Shown: positions 9,793 through 19,440, counted from the first letter of the stretch. The stretch is DNA of 64,000 bases from Chryseobacterium sp. S0630 (GCF_024158915.1 NZ_JAMZGF010000001.1:145078-209077); one strand, 5' to 3'. Notes: a model not told the origin generated them from the letters alone. Program-made: numbers and translations.

Positions 9793-10476
9793 CTAAATTC
9801 TACTTCCGATTTCTTTTCTGATCAATGCAAAGATAGATGTCAATGTATTTTCTTCAGAAGTAAAAATTTTTTCCTGCGTATAATTTCTCAGCTCACCGGA
9901 AGTGGTTTCGCCAATTGAAAAAAGCTTCATGCCTTCCAGAGAATTTCGCCTTGCAAAACTACGAACTCCGCTCGGACTAAAAAATACTGCGGCATGATAT
10001 TTTTCAGTTATTACCGGATTGATTTCCTCAGTATTATAAATGGTAACTTTTTTGTACTTAATGTTTTGTAACGGAAGGTCTTTGTCCAGAACATTGATGG
10101 CAAGATTACCACAGAAGTGCAGGAACTGTTCGTGCTGGCATTTTCCGATAATGAATCTGGAAAGGGTTTCAGCATTTTTCAGGACCTTAAATGTCCCAAA
10201 GCCATTTTTCCTCAGCTCTCTTTTGGTCTTTTCTCCTACACAGTAGATCTTGTTATAATTTTTGGCTGTAAAATTCTCATTGGGTTTGAATCTGTTTTTA
10301 AAAAAAGAAGCAACTCCATTCACACTGGTGAAAATCAGAGAATAGTTTTTCAGCTCAAAAGGACTGATCATGATGGGTTTGGTCTTAATTACCTCCACAC
10401 AGTCAACCGAAATATCCTCTCCTAATTCTTTGGATATAATTGTCTGGTCTATATTTTTGGTAAATAAGATTTTCAT
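9793..10476 (-). CDS. hemD: Uroporphyrinogen-III synthase
   Basis: The 227-residue product matches the weakly conserved HemD family, which cyclises hydroxymethylbilane to uroporphyrinogen III. Supporting patterns are the start KILFTKNID, LIFTSVNGVASFF, the mid-segment VGEKTKRELRKNGF and AVFFSPSGVRSF followed by FSIGETTSGEL, matching the two-lobed HemD layout. Its place between hemC and hemE backs the call. A copy of a dispersed repeat lies in the 41-bp gap between hemC and hemD. Confidence 0.88.
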   Translation of the reverse strand: MKILFTKNIDQTIISKELGEDISVDCVEVIKTKPIMISPFELKNYSLIFTSVNGVASFFKNRFKPNENFTAKNYNKIYCVGEKTKRELRKNGFGTFKVLKNAETLSRFIIGKCQHEQFLHFCGNLAINVLDKDLPLQNIKYKKVTIYNTEEINPVITEKYHAAVFFSPSGVRSFARRNSLEGMKLFSIGETTSGELRNYTQEKIFTSEENTLTSIFALIRKEIGSRI

Positions 10477-10494
10477 GTTTTGAGGTTTGAAGCT

Positions 10495-10516
10495 GGAAGC
10501 TGGATGATGGAGGTTT
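10495..10516. repeat. Short dispersed repeat, copy 1
   Basis: GGAAGCTGGATGATGGAG plus GTTT matches 18781-18802 at 21 of 22 bases. Both lie in short gaps between genes of an operon-like run. It resembles GGAAGCTGG-type spacer repeats of Chryseobacterium genomes, from memory. Confidence 0.5.
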
Positions 10517-10517
10517 T

Positions 10518-11426
10518 TTAAATCTGGCTTTTGATTTCTGCCATTAATTCTTTTCCTCCGTTTTCAAGAACAACTTTTGCAAACTTTTCTCCAAAATTCT
10601 CGGTTGGAGTATATACAAAGTTTTCATCTACAGCAATGCAGTTTTTCCCATCCAAAGAGCAAAGTGCTGCTTTAAAACGGATCTGATCGCCGATGATTTC
10701 TGCAAATGCTCCGATAGGTGCAGTACAGCCTCCTTCTAAAGTACTCAGGAAGTTTCTTTCAATCTCTACACAGATCTGAGTCTGTTGATGATTGATCTGA
10801 CTTACAATTTCGTTAATTTCCGGTTTGTCAGTATGTCCGGCTACAGAGATTACACCTTGTGAAGGCGCACAGATCATTAATGGAAGCATTTCGTAATCAA
10901 TTTCCATTTTCATTCTTTTGATGCCTGCCAAAGATAAAATCGTAGCATCGAAATCTCCGTCTTCAAGTTTTTGAAGTCTGGTTTGAATATTTCCACGGAT
11001 ATCCGAGAAATCAGTCGTCGGATAATTTCTCAGCCAGAAAGCTCTTCTTCTCAAACTGCTGGTAGCAAGTTTAAGCTCATGGAATTCTTTATTCCTTGCA
11101 GATTCTTTTCTGATCAGGATGTCCTGTGGATAATCTCTTTCCAGGTAAGCGATCATCTCAATATTTTGAGGCAATTGAGTAGGAACATCTTTTAAAGAAT
11201 GTACGGCAATATCAATCTCATCATTCAATAAGGCGATATCAAGGTCTCTTGTGAAAACCCCGGTAATTCCTAAAGAATAAAGTGGCTGATTAAGGTTCTT
11301 ATCGCCAGAAGAAACGATAGGAACAATTTCCGTTAAATAATTGTTGTTCTGAAGGTGCCTCGCAACCTCTCTAGCCTGCCAAAGTGCAAGTGCGGAATTT
11401 CTCGTTCCGATTCTAATGCTTTTCAT
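10518..11426 (-). CDS. hemC: Hydroxymethylbilane synthase (porphobilinogen deaminase)
   Basis: The product (302 residues) joins four porphobilinogen units to hydroxymethylbilane. Motifs are KSIRIGTRNSALALWQA at the start, VHSLKDVPT, the Arg-rich LATSSLRRRAFWLRNY and LEGGCTAPIGAFA, whose Cys carries the dipyrromethane cofactor. I chose ATG at 11426 rather than a TTG 24 bases upstream because the family begins at this point. It overlaps the 3' end of hemA by 14 bp, so the two are translationally linked. Confidence 0.95.
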   Translation of the reverse strand: MKSIRIGTRNSALALWQAREVARHLQNNNYLTEIVPIVSSGDKNLNQPLYSLGITGVFTRDLDIALLNDEIDIAVHSLKDVPTQLPQNIEMIAYLERDYPQDILIRKESARNKEFHELKLATSSLRRRAFWLRNYPTTDFSDIRGNIQTRLQKLEDGDFDATILSLAGIKRMKMEIDYEMLPLMICAPSQGVISVAGHTDKPEINEIVSQINHQQTQICVEIERNFLSTLEGGCTAPIGAFAEIIGDQIRFKAALCSLDGKNCIAVDENFVYTPTENFGEKFAKVVLENGGKELMAEIKSQI

Positions 11427-12687
11427 TGAATTCGTTGTTTGGTTGTTCAACTAATATTTCGTGCATTAATTTACTAATTTCTTCGGCTTTTAAAGGGTTA
11501 TCGATGATATATTTTGCAAAACGGTTGGTTATTTTCTGGATCATTTTATCAGAAAGTTCCATGTCCGTGATGTTTATGTATTTATTTTTTTTGTAAAAAT
11601 TATGCATTTCATTGCGTTCCATGTTCTTTAGAACTGCTTTGAAATGATGAATATTAGGTGCCAGTTTTCTCTTTTTCTCCCATTCAATAAAATCTTTCAT
11701 CAGTTCCTTAATGATTTTTTCAGCTTTCGGGATTTCTCTTTCTCGCTGTTGAATCGTTTCCTGAATCTGTTTTGAAAGTTCATCTACGTCAATCAGCGTT
11801 ACGTTTTTATTTTCGGTAACATTCTTTTCAACGTTATGAGGAATAGAAAGATCAATGATCAGTGTTTCTTTTCCATTAGGGAAATGAGACTGGTTGACAA
11901 TAGGATGCTTTGCCCCTGTTGCCACAATAAGAATATCTGTATTTTTTAATTCCTGGTCAAAATCAGAATAATCAACGTGAGGAATATTATATTTCTGGGA
12001 AATCTTTTCAGCTTTCTCCTGAGTTCTGTTGGCGATTTTAATTTTTGGCTGATAAACATGCTTTACCAGATTTTCAACGGTATTCTGTCCTATCTCACCT
12101 ACACCCAAAAGAAGAATGTTTTTTTCAGTAATTCTTTTCTGGCTGTTTAAAATATAATGAACTGCAGCATAGGAAACAGAAGCTGCTCCATTGGAAATGC
12201 CGGTTTCATTTTTTATTCTTTTCGAAATCTGAATAGCCGCATTGATGGCTCTCTCCAGATAAGGATTTGAATTTTGTCTTTCTTTTTTGAAACGGCTGTA
12301 TGCTTTTTTAATTTGTCCGATAATTTCAAAGTCTCCGATAATCTGACTTTCAAGGCCAGCTGCCACTCTGAAAAGATGAATCAAAGCTTCCTCTTTGGTA
12401 AGAATATTGGCAAACTGAAGAAAATCTGTAAGTTGTACTCCAATGGTTTTGCAATACTCTTCAGCAACTAAAAGATAATTGGGAGATGTGGTATAAATTT
12501 CGGTCCTGTTACAAGTGGAAACAACAAATGCATCACCCAGGTCTTCCTGATGGACCCTGGAAACAAAGTTTTTGATGTTCTCATCAAAGAATGCAAACTT
12601 TCCTCTCGTTTCTACGTCGGCTTTCTCGTAGCTTATTGAAAGCACGGCAAAATTTGACGTTCGATGAATGTTGGAATACTGTAACAT
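11413..12687 (-). CDS. hemA: Glutamyl-tRNA reductase
   Basis: The product (424 residues) makes glutamate-1-semialdehyde from glutamyl-tRNA, the first committed step of the C5 haem pathway. The catalytic Cys59 is in VVSTCNRTEIY. GLESQIIGDFEIIGQIK and the NADPH-binding LLLGVGEIGQ follow, with a helical dimerisation tail. ATG at 12687 is preferred to an upstream TTG at 12699 because that TTG lies inside the -7 promoter element. It is the first gene of the hemA-C-D-E block. Confidence 0.96.
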   Translation of the reverse strand: MLQYSNIHRTSNFAVLSISYEKADVETRGKFAFFDENIKNFVSRVHQEDLGDAFVVSTCNRTEIYTTSPNYLLVAEEYCKTIGVQLTDFLQFANILTKEEALIHLFRVAAGLESQIIGDFEIIGQIKKAYSRFKKERQNSNPYLERAINAAIQISKRIKNETGISNGAASVSYAAVHYILNSQKRITEKNILLLGVGEIGQNTVENLVKHVYQPKIKIANRTQEKAEKISQKYNIPHVDYSDFDQELKNTDILIVATGAKHPIVNQSHFPNGKETLIIDLSIPHNVEKNVTENKNVTLIDVDELSKQIQETIQQREREIPKAEKIIKELMKDFIEWEKKRKLAPNIHHFKAVLKNMERNEMHNFYKKNKYINITDMELSDKMIQKITNRFAKYIIDNPLKAEEISKLMHEILVEQPNNEFNEKH

Positions 12688-12696
12688 AAGCAGTCG

Positions 12697-12704
12697 CAAA
12701 TTTA
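12697..12704 (-). promoter_or_regulatory. -7 promoter element of hemA
   Basis: TAAATTTG on the minus strand matches the consensus and ends 9 bp before the ATG, implying a 5' leader of only a few bases. Confidence 0.55.
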
Positions 12705-13060
12705 CGATTTTTTTAATTAACCTCTCTCAGATAGTGTATATGATAATTATCGTAAAAAACTATAAAAGGCAAGAAAAAGGCGTTTCTGGCGGAAAGACAA
12801 AACAGTAAAATAATAAAATTCCGTGTTGGAAAAGAATTGTTGGTGTTTTAAAGTTTTTATTTTGGTCTTCAATGCTGTGTTTTCGTAGTCTTTTTACCCT
12901 TTTGTAATTTCCCTTTTTTGCCCATTTAACATCCCATTAATTTTAGTTGAAATCAAACTCTGTAAATATCTAAATTGAAAGTTAATAAAGAATTATAAAT
13001 TTTAATAAAATTTTAACCAAATTAAGTTGGTGGGAAATTTCTTTAGTACTGTTAAATTTA

Positions 13061-13068
13061 TATCTTTG
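13061..13068 (+). promoter_or_regulatory. -7 promoter element of the mreB operon
   Basis: TATCTTTG matches TAnnTTTG, 24 bp before the mreB ATG. No clear -33 TTG lies at the usual spacing. Confidence 0.55.
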
Positions 13069-13092
13069 TAAACTTAAAATCAGAAGAAAAAT

Positions 13093-14118
13093 ATGAGTTT
13101 ATTTGATATGTTTACGCAAGAAATTGCGATAGACCTTGGAACTGCTAATACCCTAATCATCCATAATAATAAAATTGTTATAGATCAACCTTCAATTGTT
13201 GCAATTGAACGTTCATCGGGTAAGCCGATTGCCGTCGGAGAGCAAGCCAAGCATATGCAGGGTAAAACTCACGAGGATATCAAAACCATCCGTCCTTTGA
13301 AAGACGGGGTTATTGCTGATTTCCACGCTTCTGAACATATGATCAAGGAATTCATCAAGAAAATTCCTGGAATCAAAGGTAAATTCATTCAACCAGCATT
13401 ACGAATTGTAATCTGTATCCCTTCTGGTATTACTGAAGTTGAAAAAAGAGCGGTAAGAGACTCTGCTCAGAAAGTAAATGCAAAAGAAGTAAGGTTGATC
13501 TACGAACCAATGGCAGCGGCAATTGGGGTTGGGATTGATGTTCAAAAGCCTGAAGGAAATATGATCATCGACATAGGTGGTGGTACTACGGAAATTGCTG
13601 TTGTAGCTTTAGGAGGTATCGTTTGTGATAAATCTGTGAAGATTGCAGGAGACGTATTTACCAATGATATTGCTTATTACTTAAGAACTCACCATAACCT
13701 TTATATCGGAGAAAGAACTGCTGAAAGAATCAAAATTGAAGTAGGTTCTGCAGTAGAAGATCTTGATGTAGATATCGAAGACATCCCGGTACAGGGTAGA
13801 GACCTTATTACAGGTAAGCCTAAAGAAATTATGGTTGGATACAAAGAGATCGCCCGTGCATTAGATAAATCAATCATCAGAATTGAAGATGCCGTAATGG
13901 AAACATTATCTCTTACACCACCGGAATTGGCTGCTGATATTTACAAAACAGGTATTTATCTAGCCGGAGGAGGAGCGTTATTAAGAGGTCTTGCGGACAG
14001 AATTCACAAGAAAACAGGTCTTCCTGTATTTGTAGCTGAAGATCCGTTGAGAGCTGTAGTTCGCGGAACAGGTATTGCCCTTAAGAATATGGATAAGTTC
14101 AATTTCTTAATTAAATAA
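13093..14118 (+). CDS. mreB: Rod shape-determining protein MreB
   Basis: Actin-like filament protein (341 residues) that guides lateral wall synthesis at the inner membrane. ATP-binding motifs are IAIDLGTANTLI (phosphate 1), IDIGGGTTEIAV (phosphate 2) and GIYLAGGGALLRG (adenosine). Length and order are normal. It is the first gene of an ordered operon mreB-mreC-mreD-mrdA-rodA whose members are tightly packed, the classical elongasome set. Confidence 0.97.
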   Translation: MSLFDMFTQEIAIDLGTANTLIIHNNKIVIDQPSIVAIERSSGKPIAVGEQAKHMQGKTHEDIKTIRPLKDGVIADFHASEHMIKEFIKKIPGIKGKFIQPALRIVICIPSGITEVEKRAVRDSAQKVNAKEVRLIYEPMAAAIGVGIDVQKPEGNMIIDIGGGTTEIAVVALGGIVCDKSVKIAGDVFTNDIAYYLRTHHNLYIGERTAERIKIEVGSAVEDLDVDIEDIPVQGRDLITGKPKEIMVGYKEIARALDKSIIRIEDAVMETLSLTPPELAADIYKTGIYLAGGGALLRGLADRIHKKTGLPVFVAEDPLRAVVRGTGIALKNMDKFNFLIK

Positions 14119-14146
14119 TTTTAACTTTTTACGACTTTATATCTGA

Positions 14147-15001
14147 ATGGGATTTTTGCTGAGATTATTTTCGAAGAATACTCTTTTCGTCTTCTTTATA
14201 TTCCTGCAAATTATTGCTCTGGTTTTGATATTCTCAAGAAATGCCATGCAGAAATCCTGGATTGCAGGCCAAACGGCTGCGTTCAATTCTTGGGTTTCCG
14301 GATATATTGATGAAGGAGTTTCTTATCTGAAGCTAAAACAGATCAATGAAGATCTTGTGGTTCAGAATAAAGCCCTTATGACTGAACTCTATGGAAAAGA
14401 CGGAGAAAAAAATCCTGTTTTCAAAAGAGTTCATGATACCATTGGTGGAGGGCAAATCTATACTTTTGTTGATGGAGAAATTGTTTTCAACAGTATCAAC
14501 AGAAGAAATAACTATTTTACAATCAACCGTGGCCGTAGAGATGGAGTCTTTCCTCAAATGGGAGTAATGGCGCCAAGAGGTATTGCGGGAATTGTAATCA
14601 ATTCTACAGATAGTTATGCATTAGTTCAATCCGTGTTAAGTGTTAACAAGATCAGAATTAATGCAGCACTTAAAAACTCAGGGTATTTTGGTACTTTAAC
14701 ATGGAATGGAGATAACTCAAGGGTGATGCACCTGGCGGATATTCCAAAATATGTTGCTCTGAAAGTAGGAGATACCGTTGTTACTGATGGTAAATCTGCT
14801 ATTTTCCCTAAAGGTGTTACTATCGGTACTATCGCAGGATATTCTGTAGACAATAAAACCGGCTTCTGGGATATTTCCGTAGAGCTGAGTGAAAAAATGG
14901 GAGCGTTGAATAAAGTGTATGTAGTGAAGAATCTTAAGAAAGCAGAAGTGCAGAAGATTCAGGACACTATGCAGGCTGTAATAAAAAAAGAAAATGATTA
15001 G
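14147..15001 (+). CDS. mreC: Rod shape-determining protein MreC
   Basis: The product (284 residues) is a bitopic membrane protein with one N-terminal membrane segment (about residues 12-32), a short coiled coil (LKLKQINEDLVVQNKALM), then the periplasmic beta domain with NYFTINRGRRDGVFPQMGV and IFPKGVTIGTI, both typical of MreC. It links MreB to PBP2 and RodA. Its end overlaps the mreD start. Confidence 0.93.
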   Translation: MGFLLRLFSKNTLFVFFIFLQIIALVLIFSRNAMQKSWIAGQTAAFNSWVSGYIDEGVSYLKLKQINEDLVVQNKALMTELYGKDGEKNPVFKRVHDTIGGGQIYTFVDGEIVFNSINRRNNYFTINRGRRDGVFPQMGVMAPRGIAGIVINSTDSYALVQSVLSVNKIRINAALKNSGYFGTLTWNGDNSRVMHLADIPKYVALKVGDTVVTDGKSAIFPKGVTIGTIAGYSVDNKTGFWDISVELSEKMGALNKVYVVKNLKKAEVQKIQDTMQAVIKKEND

Positions 15002-15500
15002 CAGGACTTTATTTACCGATATATTGATCATGATCTTTCTGGTTGCATTACAAATATTTGTATTGAACAGGATTACCCTTTTCGGGAAATATACTCCGGT
15101 ATTATATCCTGTGTTTGTCATGTTCTATCCATTTTTCAGAAATAAATTTCAGTTCCTGGCATTGAGCTTTTTAATCGGGCTGTCTATTGACGGTTTCCTC
15201 TATTCATGGGGGATCAATGCATTTGCAACAACGTTAATCGCTTATTTCAGAACGTTGATCTTCAGGACTTCCACAGATACGTCTACGGACTTTTTCTCAT
15301 TCCAGTCCCTTCAATGGGCGCAGTTTTTGCTGTTTTTATTTTCAAGTATTTTCCTGCATCAGCTTTTAGTACAGTATATCGAGTTCTTTAAGTTTAGCAG
15401 GTTTTTTGAAATATTATTTAATGTGTTGGTGACAAGTGTAATTTCATTTATCTTTATAGTCATCTACGCATTAATATTTAAAATCAAACAAAAAGTTTGA
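14994..15500 (+). CDS. mreD: Rod shape-determining protein MreD
   Basis: A small, very hydrophobic protein (168 residues) with about five membrane segments, typical of MreD in length and position between mreC and mrdA. Sequence conservation in the family is low, so the call rests mainly on operon order, topology and the PLFLIGLSID-like segment FLIGLSIDGFLYSWGINA. It overlaps mreC by 8 bp and mrdA by 4 bp. Confidence 0.85.
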   Translation: MISRTLFTDILIMIFLVALQIFVLNRITLFGKYTPVLYPVFVMFYPFFRNKFQFLALSFLIGLSIDGFLYSWGINAFATTLIAYFRTLIFRTSTDTSTDFFSFQSLQWAQFLLFLFSSIFLHQLLVQYIEFFKFSRFFEILFNVLVTSVISFIFIVIYALIFKIKQKV

Positions 15501-17542
15501 ACACACGTTATTTAAAAATTTTTTCCATCCTCGTTATCATCGCCCTTATTTTTGTGGCGAGGCTTGCTTATTTGCAGTTGTTTACAGACCGTTATGCGTT
15601 GAACGCTGCCAATACATCCATTAAAACTGAATATGTTATCCCTCAGCGTGGGGTGATTTTTGATAGAAATGGTAAAATCATGGTGGGTAACCAGCCTGCT
15701 TATGAAATTTCTTTTACTCAGGCTTTGATGAAACCTGACTTTGATACACTGGCTTTTTGTAGTTTAATGAAAATTACAAAACAGGATTTTATCAATAGAA
15801 TCAATGTAATCAAAAAGGAGAAGTATTATTCTAAGCTTACCCCGATGACTTTCATTAAAGACCTCAGCAGAGAAGACATTGCAAGGGTTCAGGAAATTAT
15901 TTTTAAGTATCCCGCATTTAATATTGTATCAAGACCTCAGCGCCAGTACGAAGTTTCCACATCCGGAAACCTTTTGGGGTACACCAGTGAGGTGAACGAA
16001 AGAGATATCAAAAAAGATTCTATCTACTATTTACCTGGAGACTTTATTGGAAAAACAGGTGTTGAAAAATCCTACGAAAAAGAACTCCGCGGAGTAAAAG
16101 GAGTGAAATATATCCAAAAAGATATCAGACTTCGTAATATTGGTTCTTATAAAAACGGATCTCTGGATAAAGATGTAATTACGGGTAAAGATATTACCTT
16201 AACCATTGATTACGACCTTCAGAGAACGGCAGAAGAAATGCTGGTCAACAAACACGGTGCAATTGTAGCTTTAGATCCTAATAATGGCGAAGTTTTAGTG
16301 GCTGCAACCGGACCGGATATTGATCCAAACCTTTTCACCGGACCTTATAAATCAAAAAACTTATACGCTCTTTCAAAAGATACGCTTTACGAAAATAAAC
16401 CTACTTTTGATCGTGCTCTACAGGCAGGATATCCTCCTGGATCCACGTTCAAACTATTGACTGCTCTAGCGGCAATGCAGATGGGTGTGATGGATGAGAA
16501 AACTATTTTCCCGTGTGGAGGAGGATTCTTCTATAAAGGAAAAAGAATTAAAGGTCATGGTGGAGCAGATCCGCTTATTCCTTCTATTCAGGTTTCCAGT
16601 AACTGTTTTTTCACCTATGCCTTTATTGCCATCATCAAAAAATATCCGGGAAACCCTTCAAAAGGGGTTGATGAATGGAAAAAAATCATGAGCAGCTTCG
16701 GAGTTGGAGAATTTTTAAATAATGACTTTGCCGTTGGTGCAAGGGGTAGAATACCTTCAGGAGATTTTTACGAAAAAAGATTTAAAGCGATCATGAAGGC
16801 AAGCGGTTCTCAGAGAACTGATTTTAAAAACTGGGATGAAATGTCCACCGGTGCTATTTATAATGGAATGGGGCAGGGAGATGTTTTGGTAACTCCTATT
16901 CAGCTGGCCAATTATGTAGCTGCTATTGCTAATAAAGGATGGTATTATACGCCTCATATTGTAAAAGGAATTGATGGGAAACCCAATCCTGATCCGAGAT
17001 TTAAAGTTAAACATCAGACTTTAGTAGATCCAAAACATTTCGAACCGGTACTTAAAGGTATGGAGGCTGTAGTGTTGAGAGGAACGGCAAGAGGACTGAA
17101 ATCGAATGATTTTACACAATTAGCAAAGACAGGTACAGCACAGGTTCCTCAAGGAAAGGATAACTCTATCTTTGTATTGATTGCTCCTGCTGATAAGCCA
17201 AAAATTGTTGTAGTAGCCGTAATGGAGCATGCCGGATTTGGAGCTACATGGGCAGGACCAGCCTGTACAGTGATTGCTGAAAAATATATTACAGGTGATT
17301 TGAAAAGAGAAAATCTTTACAAAAAAATGATTACCTCGAGTTTCATGCCTGAATATAAAAGACAATGGATTGCAGATTTGAAACGAAAAGGATTATATGT
17401 TGATCCCAAACCTGATTCCATCAAACAAAAGAGAATAAAGGACAGTCTGGAGTTGGTAAAACAGCAAAAGGCTAAGCTACAAAAGAAAATAGAAGAGGAA
17501 ACTAAAAAGAATAACACTGCTAAAAAACCTGTAAAGCAATGA
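15497..17542 (+). CDS. mrdA: Penicillin-binding protein 2 (peptidoglycan transpeptidase)
   Basis: Elongation-specific class B PBP (681 residues): one N-terminal membrane segment, a PBP dimer domain with PQRGVIFDRNGK, then the transpeptidase domain with PGSTFKL (Ser316), SSNCF and KTGTAQ. The C-terminal tail after about residue 640 is Lys-rich and likely disordered. The start must be TTG at 15497 (overlap TTGA with the mreD stop), because the next in-frame ATG is at about codon 62, beyond the membrane segment and into the dimer domain. It overlaps rodA by ATGA. Confidence 0.95.
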   Translation: MNTRYLKIFSILVIIALIFVARLAYLQLFTDRYALNAANTSIKTEYVIPQRGVIFDRNGKIMVGNQPAYEISFTQALMKPDFDTLAFCSLMKITKQDFINRINVIKKEKYYSKLTPMTFIKDLSREDIARVQEIIFKYPAFNIVSRPQRQYEVSTSGNLLGYTSEVNERDIKKDSIYYLPGDFIGKTGVEKSYEKELRGVKGVKYIQKDIRLRNIGSYKNGSLDKDVITGKDITLTIDYDLQRTAEEMLVNKHGAIVALDPNNGEVLVAATGPDIDPNLFTGPYKSKNLYALSKDTLYENKPTFDRALQAGYPPGSTFKLLTALAAMQMGVMDEKTIFPCGGGFFYKGKRIKGHGGADPLIPSIQVSSNCFFTYAFIAIIKKYPGNPSKGVDEWKKIMSSFGVGEFLNNDFAVGARGRIPSGDFYEKRFKAIMKASGSQRTDFKNWDEMSTGAIYNGMGQGDVLVTPIQLANYVAAIANKGWYYTPHIVKGIDGKPNPDPRFKVKHQTLVDPKHFEPVLKGMEAVVLRGTARGLKSNDFTQLAKTGTAQVPQGKDNSIFVLIAPADKPKIVVVAVMEHAGFGATWAGPACTVIAEKYITGDLKRENLYKKMITSSFMPEYKRQWIADLKRKGLYVDPKPDSIKQKRIKDSLELVKQQKAKLQKKIEEETKKNNTAKKPVKQ

Positions 17543-18768
17543 AATGGACAGAAGGAATAGATAAACTGGGCCTTGGGCTGTATTTCCTGCTTTGCATTTT
17601 TGCCATTGCAAATATTTACAGTGTTGACCAGAAACTAGGAGAGAAGCAATTGGTTTTTTTCTGTATTTCTGTATTTGTAGGGCTTGTTATATTCGTAGGA
17701 AGAAGCAAATTCTTTGAGAATATGGCTGGTATTATTTATATAGGTGGTGTTCTGTTATTAGTAGGCCTTTTCCCGTTTGGTAAAGAGATTCTGGGACAAA
17801 AGAACTGGTATAAGTTTGGAAGTTTTACCATGCAGCCCGTTGAGTTTGCAAAAATAGGTACAGCTTTGATGCTGGCCAATTTTGTTTCTAGCCCGGATTT
17901 TAATATTAAAAATAAAAAATCTATCTGGACTGCCCTTGCTATTATAGGGATTCCTGCAGCAGTCGTTCTGGCTATTCCGGATGTAGGTTCTATGCTAGTG
18001 TTCATTGCATTTTTCATTGCATTATATAGAGAAGGATTGAGTGGTCTTCTATTCGGTATAGGATTTATTTTCGCCGGAGTTTTTCTGATCTCGCTGGCTA
18101 TTCCTCCCATTTATGTTGCCGTAGCAGTTTTAGTGATTGCCGGTGTTTTAATTGCTATGAATTACCATAGAATGTCATGGGATGTCATTTCTATTTCAGG
18201 AATTTCAGGTTCAATTCTTATATTGTGCGGACTGGCTTTTGGGTCTCCTTATATTTTAGAAAAACTGCCAAAACACCAGAGAGAAAGAATTGAGGTTCTT
18301 TACAAAGGTGAAAAGGCGTTCAGAGATACTTCCGGATACAACTTATTATATTCCAAAACAGCCATCGGATCAGGTGGAATCTGGGGGAAAGGATACCGTG
18401 AAGGATCAGTTACCCAGGGGAAATTTGTTCCGGAACAGGAAACAGATTATATCTTTTGTACCGTAGGAGAAGAATGGGGCTTTGTAGGAAGTGCAGTTCT
18501 TATCCTGTGTTATATGGTTTATATCGGAAGAATCTACTATCTGGCAGAACAGCAAAAGTCTACTTTTAACCGGGTATTTGGCTATTGCTTCGCCTCAATC
18601 CTGCTGATGCACTTTTCAATCAATTTAGGAATGGTTATGGGGCTTTTCCCTACTGTTGGGATTCCGCTTCCGTATTTCAGTTACGGAGGAAGTTCTTTAT
18701 TGGCTTTCTCGATGATGACTTTTATCTTCTTTAAGCTTAATTATTCGGATAAGAATAGTTTGGTGTAA
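17539..18768 (+). CDS. rodA: Rod shape-determining peptidoglycan polymerase RodA
   Basis: SEDS-family glycosyltransferase (409 residues) with about ten membrane segments that polymerises glycan strands together with PBP2. Family motifs are NWYKFGSFTMQPVEFAKI, IPDVGSML, GSGGIWGKGYREGSVTQG, FVPEQETDYIFCTVGEEWG and the C-terminal PTVGIPLPYFSYGGSSLL. The ATGA overlap with mrdA points to coupled translation. It is the last clear gene of the shape operon. Confidence 0.96.
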   Translation: MKWTEGIDKLGLGLYFLLCIFAIANIYSVDQKLGEKQLVFFCISVFVGLVIFVGRSKFFENMAGIIYIGGVLLLVGLFPFGKEILGQKNWYKFGSFTMQPVEFAKIGTALMLANFVSSPDFNIKNKKSIWTALAIIGIPAAVVLAIPDVGSMLVFIAFFIALYREGLSGLLFGIGFIFAGVFLISLAIPPIYVAVAVLVIAGVLIAMNYHRMSWDVISISGISGSILILCGLAFGSPYILEKLPKHQRERIEVLYKGEKAFRDTSGYNLLYSKTAIGSGGIWGKGYREGSVTQGKFVPEQETDYIFCTVGEEWGFVGSAVLILCYMVYIGRIYYLAEQQKSTFNRVFGYCFASILLMHFSINLGMVMGLFPTVGIPLPYFSYGGSSLLAFSMMTFIFFKLNYSDKNSLV

Positions 18769-18780
18769 AAGAGTGAGGGT

Positions 18781-18802
18781 GGAAGCTGGATGATGGAAGT
18801 TT
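18781..18802. repeat. Short dispersed repeat, copy 2
   Basis: The unit matches 10495-10516 with a single mismatch. It falls between rodA and the pentapeptide-repeat gene and creates a false upstream in-frame ATG for that gene. Confidence 0.5.
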
Positions 18803-18858
18803 ATCATTGTTCTGCTGACCATTCGTTTTCAAAATCAAAACTTCATCAACACAATTTT

Positions 18859-19440
18859 ATGAAACAATCCTATTTCTCAGACGAAGATTTCGAGAGCAAA
18901 GATTTCACGCAACTTCCTTTAGAAAAAAGTGAGTACGAAAACTGCACATTCCGAAACTGTAATTTTGAGTATGGAAACCTATCTGGTTTCAGCTTTACAG
19001 ATTGTGAGTTTATCGAGTGCAACCTCAGCATGGCAAAATTGGTAAAAACAGCATTCCATAACGTGATCTTCAAAGAATGTAAAATGTTCGGGCTTCAGTT
19101 CAATGAATGTAATGCATTCGGATTATCTTTTAGGTTTGAGGGAAGCGCTTTACATAATTCAGTTTTTTATCAGACATCCATTAAGAAAACAGTTTTCAAA
19201 AATTCCAAATTAATTGAGGTCGATTTTAGTGAATGTGATTTGTCCAATTCAGTCTTTAGTAACTGTGATCTTTCAGGCGCTGTTTTTGACGCTACAAACC
19301 TCGAAAAGGCAGATTTCCGGACATCGGTTAACTATTCGATAGATCCGGCTTTAAATAAGCTTAAAAAGGCTAAATTTTCCCTTTCTGAAATCTATGGACT
19401 GTTGTATAAATTAGATATTGAAATTGATAAAAACAGTTGA
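18859..19440 (+). CDS. Pentapeptide repeat-containing protein
   Basis: The product (193 residues from ATG 18859) is made almost entirely of A(D/N)LxF-type pentapeptides, seen as repeats such as YENCTFRNCNFEYGNLSGF and DLSNSVFSNCDLSGAVF, which fold into a right-handed beta helix. It belongs to the group that includes McbG and Qnr-like gyrase-protecting proteins, but the group has many members of unknown role. An upstream ATG at 18790 is rejected because it lies in a dispersed repeat. No neighbour suggests a target. Confidence 0.8.
   Translation: MKQSYFSDEDFESKDFTQLPLEKSEYENCTFRNCNFEYGNLSGFSFTDCEFIECNLSMAKLVKTAFHNVIFKECKMFGLQFNECNAFGLSFRFEGSALHNSVFYQTSIKKTVFKNSKLIEVDFSECDLSNSVFSNCDLSGAVFDATNLEKADFRTSVNYSIDPALNKLKKAKFSLSEIYGLLYKLDIEIDKNS

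Larger units (their letters stand above)
12688..13092. other. Intergenic region with divergent hemA and mreB promoters
   Basis: Two promoter elements are visible in these 405 bases: TAAATTTG on the minus strand at 12697-12704, only 9 bp from the hemA ATG, and TATCTTTG on the plus strand at 13061-13068 for mreB. Nothing else convincing was found in the AT-rich middle. Confidence 0.6.
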
